NCBI GenBank assembly: GCA_023416655.1
Contig: JAEZHK010000057.1
Location: 1 to 61,092 of the forward strand
Reading direction: 5' to 3'
Length of the DNA stretch: 61,092 nucleotides
Source: Bacillota bacterium
Lineage (GTDB): Bacteria; Bacillota; Clostridia; Christensenellales; Aristaeellaceae
The position numbers and the translations under genes are program-made. Shown here in pieces: positions 1 to 7,545 of this stretch; within the stretch, counting starts at the first letter, position 1; each line of letters starts with the position of its first letter. The notes below the pieces were generated by a model. The model did no database searches. It was not told the origin of the DNA and saw only the letters and a program-made list of their open reading frames with translations.

Positions 1-560
1 ATCTCGGTCAGCTTGTCGGCGTAGTCGCCGCTGTCCAGCTTCGGGCAGCCGATCAGGGTCACGTGGTTCTTCATGAACCGGCGGTGGAAGTCCGCGTAGG
101 CGTAGGCGGTGCAGTCGGCGGCGATCAGAAGGTTCGCGCCTTTGAAGTAGGGCGCGTTGACCGGCGCCAGCTTGATCTGCACGGGCCACTGGTTGAGCTG
201 GCTCACCGGCGCGGCGCTGGGCGCGGCTTCCGGCTGGGCCGGGGCCTTCCGCTCGATGGGCCTTGAGTGGGTGCCGGGGCAGCCGCAGGGCAGCGGCTCG
301 GCGTCGTGGGCGGGCGCAGCCTTGGCCTTGGCCGCGGCGGCTACCGCGGCGGCGTCGTAGGCAGGGGCTTCCCGCTCCTCAAAGGTAATCGCTTCGGTGG
401 GGCAGGCGGGCAGGCAGTCGCCCAGGCCGTCGCAGTAGTCCTCGCGCATCAGGCGCGCCTTTCCGTCCACCATGCCGATGGCGCCTTCGTGACAGGCCGC
501 CGCGCACGCGCCGCAGCCGTTGCATTTTTCTTCGTCAATGTGAATGATTCTGCGCTTCAT
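1..560 (-). CDS. 4Fe-4S dicluster ferredoxin-family protein (3' part outside window)
   Basis: The reading frame starts at an ATG (558-560) preceded on its strand by AAGGAGGTG and runs off the left edge, so about 186 residues are visible. Near the N-terminus it has a CNGCGACAAAC motif (CxxCxxCxxxC), then CDGLGDCLPACP, which together would ligate two [4Fe-4S] clusters. An Ala/Pro-rich linker follows, then a domain with CADCTAYAYADFH-type and IGCPKLD motifs. I recognise this as an anaerobe family of electron-carrier-like proteins often found beside Crp/Fnr regulators; its partner is unknown. It is divergent from the Crp/Fnr gene at 646 and probably shares its control region. Confidence 0.85.
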   Translation of the reverse strand, partial: MKRRIIHIDEEKCNGCGACAAACHEGAIGMVDGKARLMREDYCDGLGDCLPACPTEAITFEEREAPAYDAAAVAAAAKAKAAPAHDAEPLPCGCPGTHSRPIERKAPAQPEAAPSAAPVSQLNQWPVQIKLAPVNAPYFKGANLLIAADCTAYAYADFHRRFMKNHVTLIGCPKLDSGDYADKLTE

Positions 561-574
561 GTTGGAGCACCTCC

Positions 575-603
575 TTGACTTTACGGTCTCATTTTAGTAC
601 AAT
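575..603 (+). promoter_or_regulatory. Sigma-A type promoter of the Crp/Fnr gene
   Basis: TTGACT (575-580) and TACAAT (598-603) are separated by 17 bp, close to the consensus spacing and sequence. Transcription would begin near 610, just upstream of the palindrome at 618-633 and of the GTG start at 646. Confidence 0.75.
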
Positions 604-617
604 GCAGGCGGGATGTC

Positions 618-633
618 TGTTGGAAATCCAACA
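618..633. promoter_or_regulatory. Palindromic operator, probably for the Crp/Fnr protein
   Basis: TGTTGGA-AA-TCCAACA is a perfect inverted repeat with 7-bp arms. Read as TGTTG-N6-CAACA it has the 16-bp geometry of CRP-type sites (TGTGA-N6-TCACA). It lies just after the predicted transcription start and before the ribosome site, so a bound protein would block transcription. Autorepression is inferred from position. Confidence 0.6.
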
Positions 634-645
634 GGAGGACAGAGC

Positions 646-1317
646 GTGGAACATTTGTTTTCCGGAATCGAAGGCCCGGAGCGTGAAAGCCTGATGAACT
701 GCCTGCAGGCGGTGCCGCGGCGCTATAAAAAGGGCGAAATGGTGCTATCGGCGGGCGACGCGCCGTCGGTGGGGATGATCACGTCCGGTGCGGTGCAGGT
801 GGTCGCCGAGGACCCAATGGGCAACCGCACCATCATCGGCAGGATGGAGGCGGGTGACCTCTTCGGCGAGGCGTTCGCCTGCGCGGGCGCGGAGCACCTG
901 CCCTTTTCGGTGGAGGCGGTGGCCGACTGCGACGTGATGCTGATCGATGTGAAAAGGATCCTGGTCACCTGCCCGACCGCCTGCCCCTTCCACTCGCGGC
1001 TGATCGAAAACCTGATGGCGATCCTGGCGCGCAAGAACATCATGCTGGGCGCGAAGATCCGCCACCTCTCCCGGCGCTCCACGCGGGACAAGCTGCTCTC
1101 CTACCTCACGGAACAGGCGCGCGAGGCGGGGTCGCGCAGCTTCATGATCCCATTCAACCGGCAGGAACTGGCCGATTACCTGTGCGTGGACCGCAGCGCC
1201 ATGAGTTCGGAGCTTTCCAGGCTCAGGGCCGAGGGCGTACTGGACTATGAAAAGAATGAATTCTGTTTTCTGCGCCGACGCAAAGGCCCGGCGCGGACAA
1301 ATAATCCCGAAGGTTGA
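646..1317 (+). CDS. Crp/Fnr family transcriptional regulator
   Basis: A 223-residue regulator: an N-terminal cyclic-nucleotide-binding-like beta-roll (about residues 10-120, with GEMVLSAGD and GDLFGEAFA), a long dimerisation helix, and a C-terminal winged HTH around RQELADYLCVDRSAMSSELS. No Fnr-type N-terminal cysteine cluster is seen, so the effector is unknown; relatives in anaerobes sense redox stress or nitric oxide. I chose GTG 646 because AGGAGG sits 7 nt upstream. The in-frame ATG at 613 lies at the predicted transcription start and would place the operator inside the coding region. The cupin gene follows 14 bp later, so the two probably form an operon. Confidence 0.9.
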   Translation: MEHLFSGIEGPERESLMNCLQAVPRRYKKGEMVLSAGDAPSVGMITSGAVQVVAEDPMGNRTIIGRMEAGDLFGEAFACAGAEHLPFSVEAVADCDVMLIDVKRILVTCPTACPFHSRLIENLMAILARKNIMLGAKIRHLSRRSTRDKLLSYLTEQAREAGSRSFMIPFNRQELADYLCVDRSAMSSELSRLRAEGVLDYEKNEFCFLRRRKGPARTNNPEG

Positions 1318-1331
1318 AAGGAGCGCATCCC

Positions 1332-1673
1332 ATGCTGTACAAGAAGGAAACCCACACCACGGAAACGCGCGAACGCATGCGCGGCGGAAACGGAGCGGTG
1401 GAACTGACCGCGCTGGCGACGGAAATCCCGAAGAACCTCAGGCTCTTCTCGATGGTGCGGCTCGCGCCGTGCGCCTCCATCGGCTACCACGTGCACGAGA
1501 ACGAGACGGAACTCTACCATTTCCTCGCGGGTTCCGGCGTCGTGGACGACAACGGGACGCCGGTGCGCGTGTCGGCGGGGGATACGATCAGTACGCCCAA
1601 CGGGTTCGGCCACTCGGTGGAGAACGACGGGGGCGAGGAACTGGTCTTCCTGGCGGCCATCGTGAGGGACTGA
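1332..1673 (+). CDS. Small cupin-domain protein
   Basis: A 113-residue single-domain cupin. Motif 1 is GYHVHENETELYHFLAGSG, giving the two His and one Glu metal ligands; motif 2 is GDTISTPNGFGHSV, giving the last His. Such proteins bind one metal and serve as sensors, isomerases or dioxygenase-like enzymes; the substrate cannot be told. ATG 1332 is preferred over ATG 1314 because AAAGGAG precedes it, and 1314 overlaps the stop codon of the Crp/Fnr gene. Co-transcription with that regulator is likely. Confidence 0.85.
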   Translation: MLYKKETHTTETRERMRGGNGAVELTALATEIPKNLRLFSMVRLAPCASIGYHVHENETELYHFLAGSGVVDDNGTPVRVSAGDTISTPNGFGHSVENDGGEELVFLAAIVRD

Positions 1674-1691
1674 GGTACTCTACATTTACAT

Positions 1692-1725
1692 AACGCAGGC
1701 TGTACGGCTTGAAGCAGCTTGCGTT
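1692..1725 (+). terminator. Hairpin after the cupin gene, possible terminator
   Basis: AACGCAGGCTG (1692-1702) can pair with CAGCTTGCGTT (1715-1725) over 11 bp with one G-U pair and a 12-nt loop. No clear U-tract follows, so termination is uncertain. Confidence 0.35.
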
Positions 1726-1740
1726 TAACAAAAACTGCGC

Positions 1741-1769
1741 TTGACGGCCTCCATGCGCGGCGTTATGCT
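1741..1769 (+). promoter_or_regulatory. Promoter of the rhodanese gene
   Basis: TTGACG (1741-1746) and TATGCT (1764-1769) are 17 bp apart. The start point would fall near 1776, immediately before the palindrome at 1782. Confidence 0.6.
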
Positions 1770-1781
1770 GAAGATGCGATA

Positions 1782-1800
1782 TGTAACTGATTCAGTTACA
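1782..1800. promoter_or_regulatory. 19-bp perfect palindrome, repressor operator
   Basis: TGTAACTGA-T-TCAGTTACA has 9-bp arms around a single central T. It sits between the predicted transcription start and the ribosome site, the classic place for a repressor operator. The cognate regulator is not identifiable here; the site differs from the one at 618-633. Confidence 0.6.
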
Positions 1801-1815
1801 GAATGGAGGTTCGGC

Positions 1816-2292
1816 ATGACGAAGTTTTTTTGGGCGGTACTCGCTTTGGTGGCGGCGGGTATTCTGGGCGTGTGGGGTGTGATCGGCGCGTCCGCAAGGA
1901 ACTGTTCCGCATACAACGCCCAGCCGGTCGCGGCGGCCACCCAGACGGCGGCTCCGACGGAGACGGCTGCGCCCGTACCGGCGGAATACCATAAGCTCAC
2001 TGCCGAGGAGGCCAAGGCGCGCATCGACAGCGGGGACCCTGTGCTGATTCTCGACGTGCGCACGCCGGAGGAATTTGATGCCGGGCATATCCCCGGCGCG
2101 ATCAACGTGCCCAACGAGGGCATCGTGGATGAAATGCCTGTGGAATTGCCCGACAAGAATGCGGAGATCCTGATCTACTGCCGCTCCGGCCGCCGCAGCA
2201 ATGACGCGGCTCACAAGCTTCTGGCGATGGGGTACACCGCCGTATACGACTTCGGCGGCATCATCGACTGGCCCTACGATACAGAGCGTTGA
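1816..2292 (+). CDS. Membrane-anchored rhodanese-like sulfurtransferase
   Basis: 158 residues: an N-terminal hydrophobic segment (about 4-25, FFWAVLALVAAGILGVWGV) that is a signal anchor, an Ala/Thr/Pro-rich linker, then one rhodanese domain (about 58-155). The domain has DVRTPEEFDAGHIPGAINVP and the active-site loop YCRSGRRS, with the predicted catalytic Cys at 122. It would act outside the membrane, moving sulfane sulfur or binding persulfide. ATG 1816 is chosen because GGAGG lies 7 nt upstream; a longer in-frame ATG at 1741 overlaps the promoter. It is transcribed alone from a palindrome-controlled promoter. Confidence 0.88.
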   Translation: MTKFFWAVLALVAAGILGVWGVIGASARNCSAYNAQPVAAATQTAAPTETAAPVPAEYHKLTAEEAKARIDSGDPVLILDVRTPEEFDAGHIPGAINVPNEGIVDEMPVELPDKNAEILIYCRSGRRSNDAAHKLLAMGYTAVYDFGGIIDWPYDTER

Positions 2293-2317
2293 AAACCCGC
2301 AAGCGGCTTTTCAACGC
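2286..2317 (+). terminator. Strong hairpin overlapping the rhodanese stop codon
   Basis: GCGTTGAAAA (2286-2295) pairs perfectly with TTTTCAACGC (2308-2317), with a further CCGC/GCGG pairing inside. The TGA stop (2290-2292) lies in the left arm. The U-rich part is within the right arm instead of after it, so it may be a weak terminator or a 3'-end stabiliser. Confidence 0.55.
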
Positions 2318-2394
2318 GATGGGAAGAACTGCGTGCGCTTGAAACGCCCGCGGGCGTCCCGGACGGCGCACTGACTTGTGATAATGTTTCCTCC

Positions 2395-2412
2395 ACCAGT
2401 GTTCGCACTGGT
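2395..2412 (+). promoter_or_regulatory. TTCG-tetraloop hairpin in the leader of the Rrf2 gene
   Basis: ACCAGTG-TTCG-CACTGGT forms a perfect 7-bp stem closed by a stable UUCG tetraloop; TCC before and GGA after can extend it across a 3-nt bulge. It lies 107 bp upstream of the Rrf2 start codon, 3' of an extended -10-like TGTGATAAT (around 2377-2385). It could be an RNA hairpin or a DNA operator. Confidence 0.45.
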
Positions 2413-2518
2413 TATGGAAACTGCGTTCCCGCCGACAAGTCGCCGGAAACGGTTGGAAGGTACGACGAGGTTTGTCAACAGTTTGCGTACAGCGAAGTTG
2501 ATGGAGGGGGATGGGCGC

Positions 2519-2962
2519 ATGACCGGAGAATTCGCGGTGGCGGTGCACGCGCTGGTCTACCTCCACAAGCGCGGCGAGACCCTGGACAGTGAGGCGCTGG
2601 CCCGGAACGTTTGCACCAACCCCGCCCGTGTGCGAAAGGTGATGGCGAAGCTCAAGCAGGCTGGGCTGGTGGAGGCAAAGGCGGGCGCGGAGGGCGGCTA
2701 CCGCTTCTCGCTCGACCCCGCTGGACTGACGCTTCAACAGGTCGCCGACGCGCTGCAGGAAAAACCCGTCGCGGCGCTTTGGCGCTCTGGCGATCCATCC
2801 ATGGACTGCATGGTGGCCTCCGGCATGGCGACCGCCATGGACCGGGTGTACGAAGCGCTCAACCAAGCCTGCTTCGAAAGGCTTTCATCCATCGCGCTTT
2901 CGGATGTCGAGGCGCAGCTTCAGTCCCCAGGCCCCTGCGCGCGGAAAGACAATATTGGTTAG
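2519..2962 (+). CDS. Rrf2 family transcriptional regulator
   Basis: 147 residues. The N-terminal winged HTH (about 1-75) has the family signature EFAVAVHALVYLHKRG and NPARVRKVMAKLKQAGLVEAKAGAEGGYRF. The three clustered cysteines that hold [2Fe-2S] in IscR and NsrR are absent: the cysteines seen are in the HTH (NVC) and the far C-terminus. It is therefore probably a cluster-free Rrf2 protein of the YwnA/CymR type. ATG 2519 follows GGAGGGGG by 8 nt; in-frame ATGs at 2501 and 2378 lack as good a site. The deaminase gene starts 10 bp after the stop, so the regulator probably controls that operon. Confidence 0.85.
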   Translation: MTGEFAVAVHALVYLHKRGETLDSEALARNVCTNPARVRKVMAKLKQAGLVEAKAGAEGGYRFSLDPAGLTLQQVADALQEKPVAALWRSGDPSMDCMVASGMATAMDRVYEALNQACFERLSSIALSDVEAQLQSPGPCARKDNIG

Positions 2963-2972
2963 GAGGAAATGC

Positions 2973-4337
2973 ATGGCGTCCATCCTGATTCAAAACGCCG
3001 AGGCGATCGTCACCGTGGACGGCGGCGACCGCGTGCTGAGAAACGCGAACCTCTACGCCGAGGACGGGATCATCCGCTCCGTCGGCCCTGAAGCGCCCTC
3101 TGCCGACGAAACCGTCGACGCCCGGGGTTGCTTCGTTTACCCCGGGCTTGTCAACACCCACCATCACCTGTACCAGACGTTCACCCGGAACCTGCCCGGC
3201 GTGCAGAAGCTGGAGCTCTTCGACTGGCTGCGCGCGCTGTACGAAATCTGGCGGCACATGGACGAGGAATGGGTCTATTACGGCGCGCTGACCGGCATCG
3301 GCGAACTGGTCAAGTACGGCTGCACGACGGTGATGGATCACCACTACGTGTTCCCCGGCAGCGCGCCGGGCTTTCTGGATCGGGAATTCGACGCGGCACA
3401 GGCGCTGGGCGCGCGACTGGTAGCGGCCCGGGGCAGCATGTCCCGCGGGCGGTCCGACGGCGGGCTGCCGCCGGACGATCTGGTGGAGAAGGTGGACAGG
3501 GTCCTCGAGGAAAGCGGGCGGCTGGTGGAGGTGCACCACGACCCGTCGGCGTTTTCGATGAAGCAGGTGGTGCTCGCGCCCTGCTCGCCCTTCAGCGTGA
3601 CCACCGACCTTTTGAAGGAGACGGCGGTGCTGGCGCGGCAACTGGGCGTCCGGCTGCACACGCACCTGTGCGAAACGGTGGATGAGCAGAACTACTGCCT
3701 GGAGGCCGTGGGCATGCGCCCGCTAAACTACATGGAATCCGTCGGCTGGGTGGGCAGCGACGTGTGGTATGCCCATGGCATCCACTTTGACGACGGGGAA
3801 CTGGATCTGCTGGCCCAAACGCAAACGGGGGTGGCGCATTGCCCGGTCTCCAACATGAAGCTGGCCTCCGGCGTGTGCCGCATTCCGGATCTTCTGCAGA
3901 AGGACGTGCCGGTGGGGCTGGCGGTGGACGGCAGCGCGTCCAACGACTGCTCGAACCTGATGGCCGAGATCAGAGCAGCATACTTAATGCATCGGTTGGC
4001 CTGGAGCGGCCGCGCGCCGGGCGGGTATGACCTTTTGAAGCTGGCAACAAAGGGCAGCGCCAGGGTGCTGGGCCGGAGCGACATCGGCTCGCTGGAAGCG
4101 GGTAAGGCGGCGGATTTCTTCCTGATCGACGTGGACCGGCTGGAGTGCGCAGGCGCGCGGCAGGACCCCGCGGCGTTCCTGGGCACGGTGGGCTACGGCG
4201 CGCCCGCAAAGCTGGTGGCCGTGGGCGGCCGCGTGGTCGCACGGGACGGGAAGCTGGTGGGCGTGGACGAGCCGGAACTGACCCGGAAGGCCAACGCCGC
4301 TGCGGCGAAAGTACTTCAAAAGGCGGGCCTCGCCTGA
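2973..4337 (+). CDS. 8-oxoguanine deaminase (amidohydrolase superfamily)
   Basis: 454 residues of the TrzN/AtzA-like amidohydrolase group. Metal-ligand motifs in order: NTHHHLYQTF (HxH, about residue 65), HTHLCETVDE (His, about 230), YAHGIHF (His), and VDGSASNDCSNLM (catalytic Asp). The stretch TRNLPGVQKLELFDWLRALYEIW is characteristic of 8-oxoguanine deaminases, which convert 8-oxoguanine to urate and ammonia in the cytoplasm. ATG 2973 has AGGAGG 6 nt upstream. It is co-transcribed with the Rrf2 gene. The substrate is assigned by family resemblance; a related purine or triazine deaminase is possible. Confidence 0.85.
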   Translation: MASILIQNAEAIVTVDGGDRVLRNANLYAEDGIIRSVGPEAPSADETVDARGCFVYPGLVNTHHHLYQTFTRNLPGVQKLELFDWLRALYEIWRHMDEEWVYYGALTGIGELVKYGCTTVMDHHYVFPGSAPGFLDREFDAAQALGARLVAARGSMSRGRSDGGLPPDDLVEKVDRVLEESGRLVEVHHDPSAFSMKQVVLAPCSPFSVTTDLLKETAVLARQLGVRLHTHLCETVDEQNYCLEAVGMRPLNYMESVGWVGSDVWYAHGIHFDDGELDLLAQTQTGVAHCPVSNMKLASGVCRIPDLLQKDVPVGLAVDGSASNDCSNLMAEIRAAYLMHRLAWSGRAPGGYDLLKLATKGSARVLGRSDIGSLEAGKAADFFLIDVDRLECAGARQDPAAFLGTVGYGAPAKLVAVGGRVVARDGKLVGVDEPELTRKANAAAAKVLQKAGLA

Positions 4338-4353
4338 ACAAACGAATACAATC

Positions 4354-4396
4354 AAGCCCCGCGCTTTCCTATCAAGGAGGGTGCGGGGCTTTTCTA
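4354..4396 (+). terminator. Rho-independent terminator after the deaminase gene
   Basis: AAGCCCCGC (4354-4362) pairs with GCGGGGCTT (4383-4391) and is followed by a short T-rich run. It separates the deaminase operon from the convergent DUF368 gene. Confidence 0.85.
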
Positions 4397-4411
4397 TGAC
4401 CGAATGGCGGC

Positions 4412-5278
4412 CTATTCTTCCGGCTTGTATCGGTCCTCCAGACGGCTCATGCCATACGCCAGCGCCGCGCCCGCTGCCAGCGCCAACAGGCTCCACATTC
4501 CGCCGATGCTCAGGTAGTTGTAGTTGAACGGCACGATGATCAGCGTGGAGGCGAACACGAAGCCCAGGATGCAGTGGTAGAGCACCGCGTAGGCCCGTTC
4601 AAAGATGAATTTCATGAGCTTTGACAAGAGGATCACACTGGCCAGCGCGCCCACCGCCAGCGGCAGGATCACCAGAAAGTCCAGACCCTTGATGCCGTCG
4701 GTCATGGGCTTGTACAGGCTCATGTAAACCAGGAGGTTTGACGGGCTGAGGCCGGGCACGATCACGCCCAGGCCGATGATGCCGCCTGCCATCAGCCAGG
4801 TGAGCGGGCCGTACTGCGCGCCGCTTGCGCTGGCTGCGGCCAGCGCGGCTTCTTCCGACCCGGCGGGCTTGAAGGCGCTGAGCGCGAAGAACGACGCGGC
4901 GCATACCAGCGCCACCAGCCAAAGGTGCCAGGGCTTGCGGCCCTTTTTGGCGGACTGCTTAAACAGCGCGGGCAGCATGCCGACGATGCAGCCGATGAAG
5001 AACCAGAGCGTGTACGTCTCGGCGTTGCCCAGCATGTAGCTGACCACGAAGGAGAACAGGAAGACGCCCGCGAACATGCCCAGCCCCACCGGGATAAAGA
5101 ACAGCACGTTCGCCTTGAAGTCCTTGAAGATGTTCGAAAGGAAGGAGATGATCTTCTCGTAGATCCCGAACACCGCCGCCAGCGCGCCGCCGCTGACGCC
5201 GGGCAGGATGAACCCGCTCCCGATGAATACCCCCTTGACAAAGCGGAAAACCCAGTCGGCCCAGCCGTTTGATTTCAT
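4412..5278 (-). CDS. DUF368 membrane protein, undecaprenyl-phosphate transporter (PopT family)
   Basis: 288 residues with about eight hydrophobic segments. The two half-repeats carry the family signature GSGFILPGVSGGALAAVFGIYE near the N-terminus and GVIVPGLSPSNLLVYMSLY about residue 175, as expected for DUF368. Members of this family (PopT) return the lipid carrier undecaprenyl phosphate across the membrane for cell-wall synthesis; that role is taken from family knowledge. The ATG at 5276-5278 is preceded by GGAGG. The gene lies alone and converges on the deaminase operon. Confidence 0.88.
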   Translation of the reverse strand: MKSNGWADWVFRFVKGVFIGSGFILPGVSGGALAAVFGIYEKIISFLSNIFKDFKANVLFFIPVGLGMFAGVFLFSFVVSYMLGNAETYTLWFFIGCIVGMLPALFKQSAKKGRKPWHLWLVALVCAASFFALSAFKPAGSEEAALAAASASGAQYGPLTWLMAGGIIGLGVIVPGLSPSNLLVYMSLYKPMTDGIKGLDFLVILPLAVGALASVILLSKLMKFIFERAYAVLYHCILGFVFASTLIIVPFNYNYLSIGGMWSLLALAAGAALAYGMSRLEDRYKPEE

Positions 5279-5317
5279 TTGGCTTCCTCCGTCTGATTTG
5301 TGCCCCGCGCGGGCGTC

Positions 5318-6157
5318 CTACATGACCATGTTCTCGAGTACGCCGATCCCCTCGATCTCGCAGCGCACCACATCGCCCTTTTTCAAAAAGCGTGGCGGCT
5401 GCATGCCCATGCCCACCCCCGCCGGGGTGCCGGTGGAGATGATCGTCCCGGCCCTCAGCGTCATGCCGCCGGACAGCTCCGAGATGATGTGGGGGATGTC
5501 GAAGATCATCTGATTGGTGTTGCTGAACTGCCGCGGCTCCCGGTTGACGGAGGACAGGATTTCAAGCGCAGGCGGGCGGCCAAACTCATCCTCCGTGGCG
5601 ATGCAGGGCCCCATCGGCGTGAAGCCGTCCAGGCTCTTGCCGAAGTACCACTGCTTGTGCTTGCCCTGCAGACTGCGCGCGCTGACGTCGTTCAAAATGG
5701 TATAGCCAAAGATGTAATCGAACGCCAGCTCCTTGCGCACGTTCCGTGCGTCCCGGCCGATGATCACCGCCAGCTCGACCTCATAGTCCAGCTGCTCGTC
5801 CAGGTCCAGATGGCCCTGGATCGGGTCCCCCGGCGCGACGGCGCGGTTCACCCGCTTGGAAAAGTACACTGCCGAATTGGATTTCTCGAAGACCTCGCTT
5901 TTGAACCGGGAGGATTCCTCCGCGTGCTCCTGATAGTTGAGGCCCAGGCAGATGACATCCTGCCCCGGCTCGGGAATGGGCGCGAGCACGTCCACCGATG
6001 TGACGGGGATCGGGGCCATCGAGCGCAGCGATTCGGGCTTCGCGCCGGAGCGGATCAGTTCCAGCATGCTCTGATACCCCTGGATGGGGTAGACCGCGCG
6101 CCCGTCCACCCGCCCGACGCGTTCCTTGCCATTGTGGATGAAAGTGATCAGTCTCAT
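5318..6157 (-). CDS. Fumarylacetoacetate hydrolase (FAH) family protein
   Basis: 279 residues. It has the two-part FAH fold: a short N-terminal region (GKERVGRVDGRAVYPI), then the catalytic domain with CLGLNYQEHAEE, the metal-ligand block DYEVELAVIIGRDARNV, and GYTILNDVSARSLQGKHKQWYFGKSLDGFTPMGP, ending ISTGTPAGVGMGM. The family includes fumarylpyruvate hydrolases, oxaloacetate decarboxylases and 2-keto-4-pentenoate hydratases, and sequence alone does not choose between them. ATG 6157 has GGAGG 7 nt upstream and overlaps the DUF523 stop as ATGA, so the two are translationally coupled. Confidence 0.88.
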   Translation of the reverse strand: MRLITFIHNGKERVGRVDGRAVYPIQGYQSMLELIRSGAKPESLRSMAPIPVTSVDVLAPIPEPGQDVICLGLNYQEHAEESSRFKSEVFEKSNSAVYFSKRVNRAVAPGDPIQGHLDLDEQLDYEVELAVIIGRDARNVRKELAFDYIFGYTILNDVSARSLQGKHKQWYFGKSLDGFTPMGPCIATEDEFGRPPALEILSSVNREPRQFSNTNQMIFDIPHIISELSGGMTLRAGTIISTGTPAGVGMGMQPPRFLKKGDVVRCEIEGIGVLENMVM

Positions 6158-6606
6158 GGCGTTGCCTCCGTATCGCAGGTCGCGATTTCGCTCAGCCTGT
6201 CCGCGGTCAGAACCACAATTCCGTTTTCCTTCAGCAGCGCGGCGGTCAGACCGTCGCCGGGCACCAGCTTGCCCGTGAAGCTGCCGTCGTAAACCAGCCC
6301 AACGCCGCAGGACGGGCTGCGCTCCTTGAGCACCGCGCAGCGGCAAGCACTGAGCTTCGCGAAATGAAGCGCCGCCTCCGCGCCACGGGCGTAGGGTTCG
6401 GTTACGTCGGCGCCGGATTTGTCGTACACCCGTTCGCCGCGCTTTTCGCCGGGGAGCCTGGGCGTCGGCAGCCCGCCGTAGAGTTCCGGGCAGACGGGGA
6501 TCAGCGTGTGCTCTTTGGCAAGCGCCATCACGCGCGCGTCCTCAGTGCACTGCCCGTCAAAGCGGCAAAACGCGCCCAGAAGGCAGGCGCTAACCAGTAT
6601 GTTCAT
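6154..6606 (-). CDS. DUF523 domain protein
   Basis: 150 residues, the usual length for stand-alone DUF523. Family motifs: N-terminal ILVSACLLGAFCRFDG, PVCPELYGGLPTPR, and LKERSPSCGVGLVYDGSFTG, with several conserved cysteines that could bind metal or a cluster. The biochemical role is not known. It overlaps the start of the FAH gene by 4 bp and is the first gene of this two-gene operon; AGGGAGGG precedes the ATG at 6604-6606. Confidence 0.85.
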   Translation of the reverse strand: MNILVSACLLGAFCRFDGQCTEDARVMALAKEHTLIPVCPELYGGLPTPRLPGEKRGERVYDKSGADVTEPYARGAEAALHFAKLSACRCAVLKERSPSCGVGLVYDGSFTGKLVPGDGLTAALLKENGIVVLTADRLSEIATCDTEATP

Positions 6607-6737
6607 CCCGATCCCTCCCTGGCAGATGCAACCATTCTACATTAAAAATGCGCGCCGCACAAGAAAAATATCGGCGGCAGTTACTTTTCGCCCGCGGCTG
6701 CGGCCAAGCCTGTAAGCGCGACGGGAAAGCCGTTTTA

Positions 6738-6746
6738 TGGTATAAT
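6738..6746 (+). promoter_or_regulatory. Extended -10 promoter of the nitroreductase gene
   Basis: TGG followed by a perfect TATAAT (6741-6746) forms an extended -10 element. No convincing -35 hexamer is seen upstream. The start codon is at 6784. Confidence 0.6.
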
Positions 6747-6783
6747 GAAAAGGTCCGCCGCAAGGCGGGGGAGAGGAGACGCC

Positions 6784-7545
6784 ATGAACGATACGCTAAA
6801 ATTGCTCTACGAAAGAAAATCGGTCCGGGTGTTCGAGGACAGGCCCGTGCCGGAGGAAACCAAACAGGCCATCCTGCGCGCGGCGTTCGAGGCGCCCACC
6901 GCGGGCAACCAAATGCTCTACACCATCCTCGACATCACCGACCCGGCCTTGAAAGCGCGCCTCGCCGTCACCTGCGACGACCAGCCCTTCATCGCCAAAG
7001 CGCCGCTGGTGCTCATCTTCCTCGCCGATTGCAGGCGCTGGCCGCGGCTTTACGAGCTTGCGGGCGAGAAACCGCGCGCGGCAGGGCCGGGGGACCTGTT
7101 CCTCGCAATCGCCGACGCGTGCATCGCGGCGCAGAACGCGGCGGTGGCCGCGGAGAGCCTGGGGCTTGCCAGCTGCTACATCGGCGACATCCTGGAAAAC
7201 TGCGAACAGCACCGGGAAATGTTGAACCTTCCGGAACTTCTCGTGCCCGCCTGCATGCTGGTGATCGGCTACCCGACCGAGGCGCAGAAGGCGCGGACCA
7301 AGCCCGCCCGCTTTGACGCGCGGTACATCGTGTTTGAGAACCGCTTCCGGGATCTTTCAGAGGATGAGCTTAAGGAGATGTGGGAGAGCCGCGAACAAGC
7401 GGATGGAAAGCACCGCGCGCTGGGCTTCCGCGAGGCCGTGCAGGCCTTCTGCAAGCGCAAGTACCTGAGTGGCTTCAGCCGCGAGATGAGCCGCTCCGCC
7501 CAGGTCTACCTCCGGGATTTCGAGGAGTTTGATCCCGAAGCATGA
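6784..7545 (+). CDS. Nitroreductase family FMN-dependent oxidoreductase
   Basis: 253 residues. The N-terminal ERKSVRVFEDRPVPEE and APTAGNQM are the FMN-phosphate-binding signature of the NADH oxidase/nitroreductase fold. IAAQNAAVAAESLGLASCYIGDI and the CMLVIGYPTEAQKARTKPAR segment follow. The long C-terminal part, ending VYLRDFEEFDPEA, resembles the NfsA/FrxA-like long nitroreductases. It would be a cytoplasmic flavoprotein reducing nitro, quinone or flavin substrates with NAD(P)H. ATG 6784 has GAGAGGAG upstream; the longer ATG at 6745 overlaps the -10 box. Confidence 0.88.
   Translation: MNDTLKLLYERKSVRVFEDRPVPEETKQAILRAAFEAPTAGNQMLYTILDITDPALKARLAVTCDDQPFIAKAPLVLIFLADCRRWPRLYELAGEKPRAAGPGDLFLAIADACIAAQNAAVAAESLGLASCYIGDILENCEQHREMLNLPELLVPACMLVIGYPTEAQKARTKPARFDARYIVFENRFRDLSEDELKEMWESREQADGKHRALGFREAVQAFCKRKYLSGFSREMSRSAQVYLRDFEEFDPEA

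Noticed and set aside
613..645. ATG 613 as start of the Crp/Fnr gene
   Set aside because: It falls at the predicted transcription start and has no ribosome site; GTG 646 has AGGAGG at the right distance.
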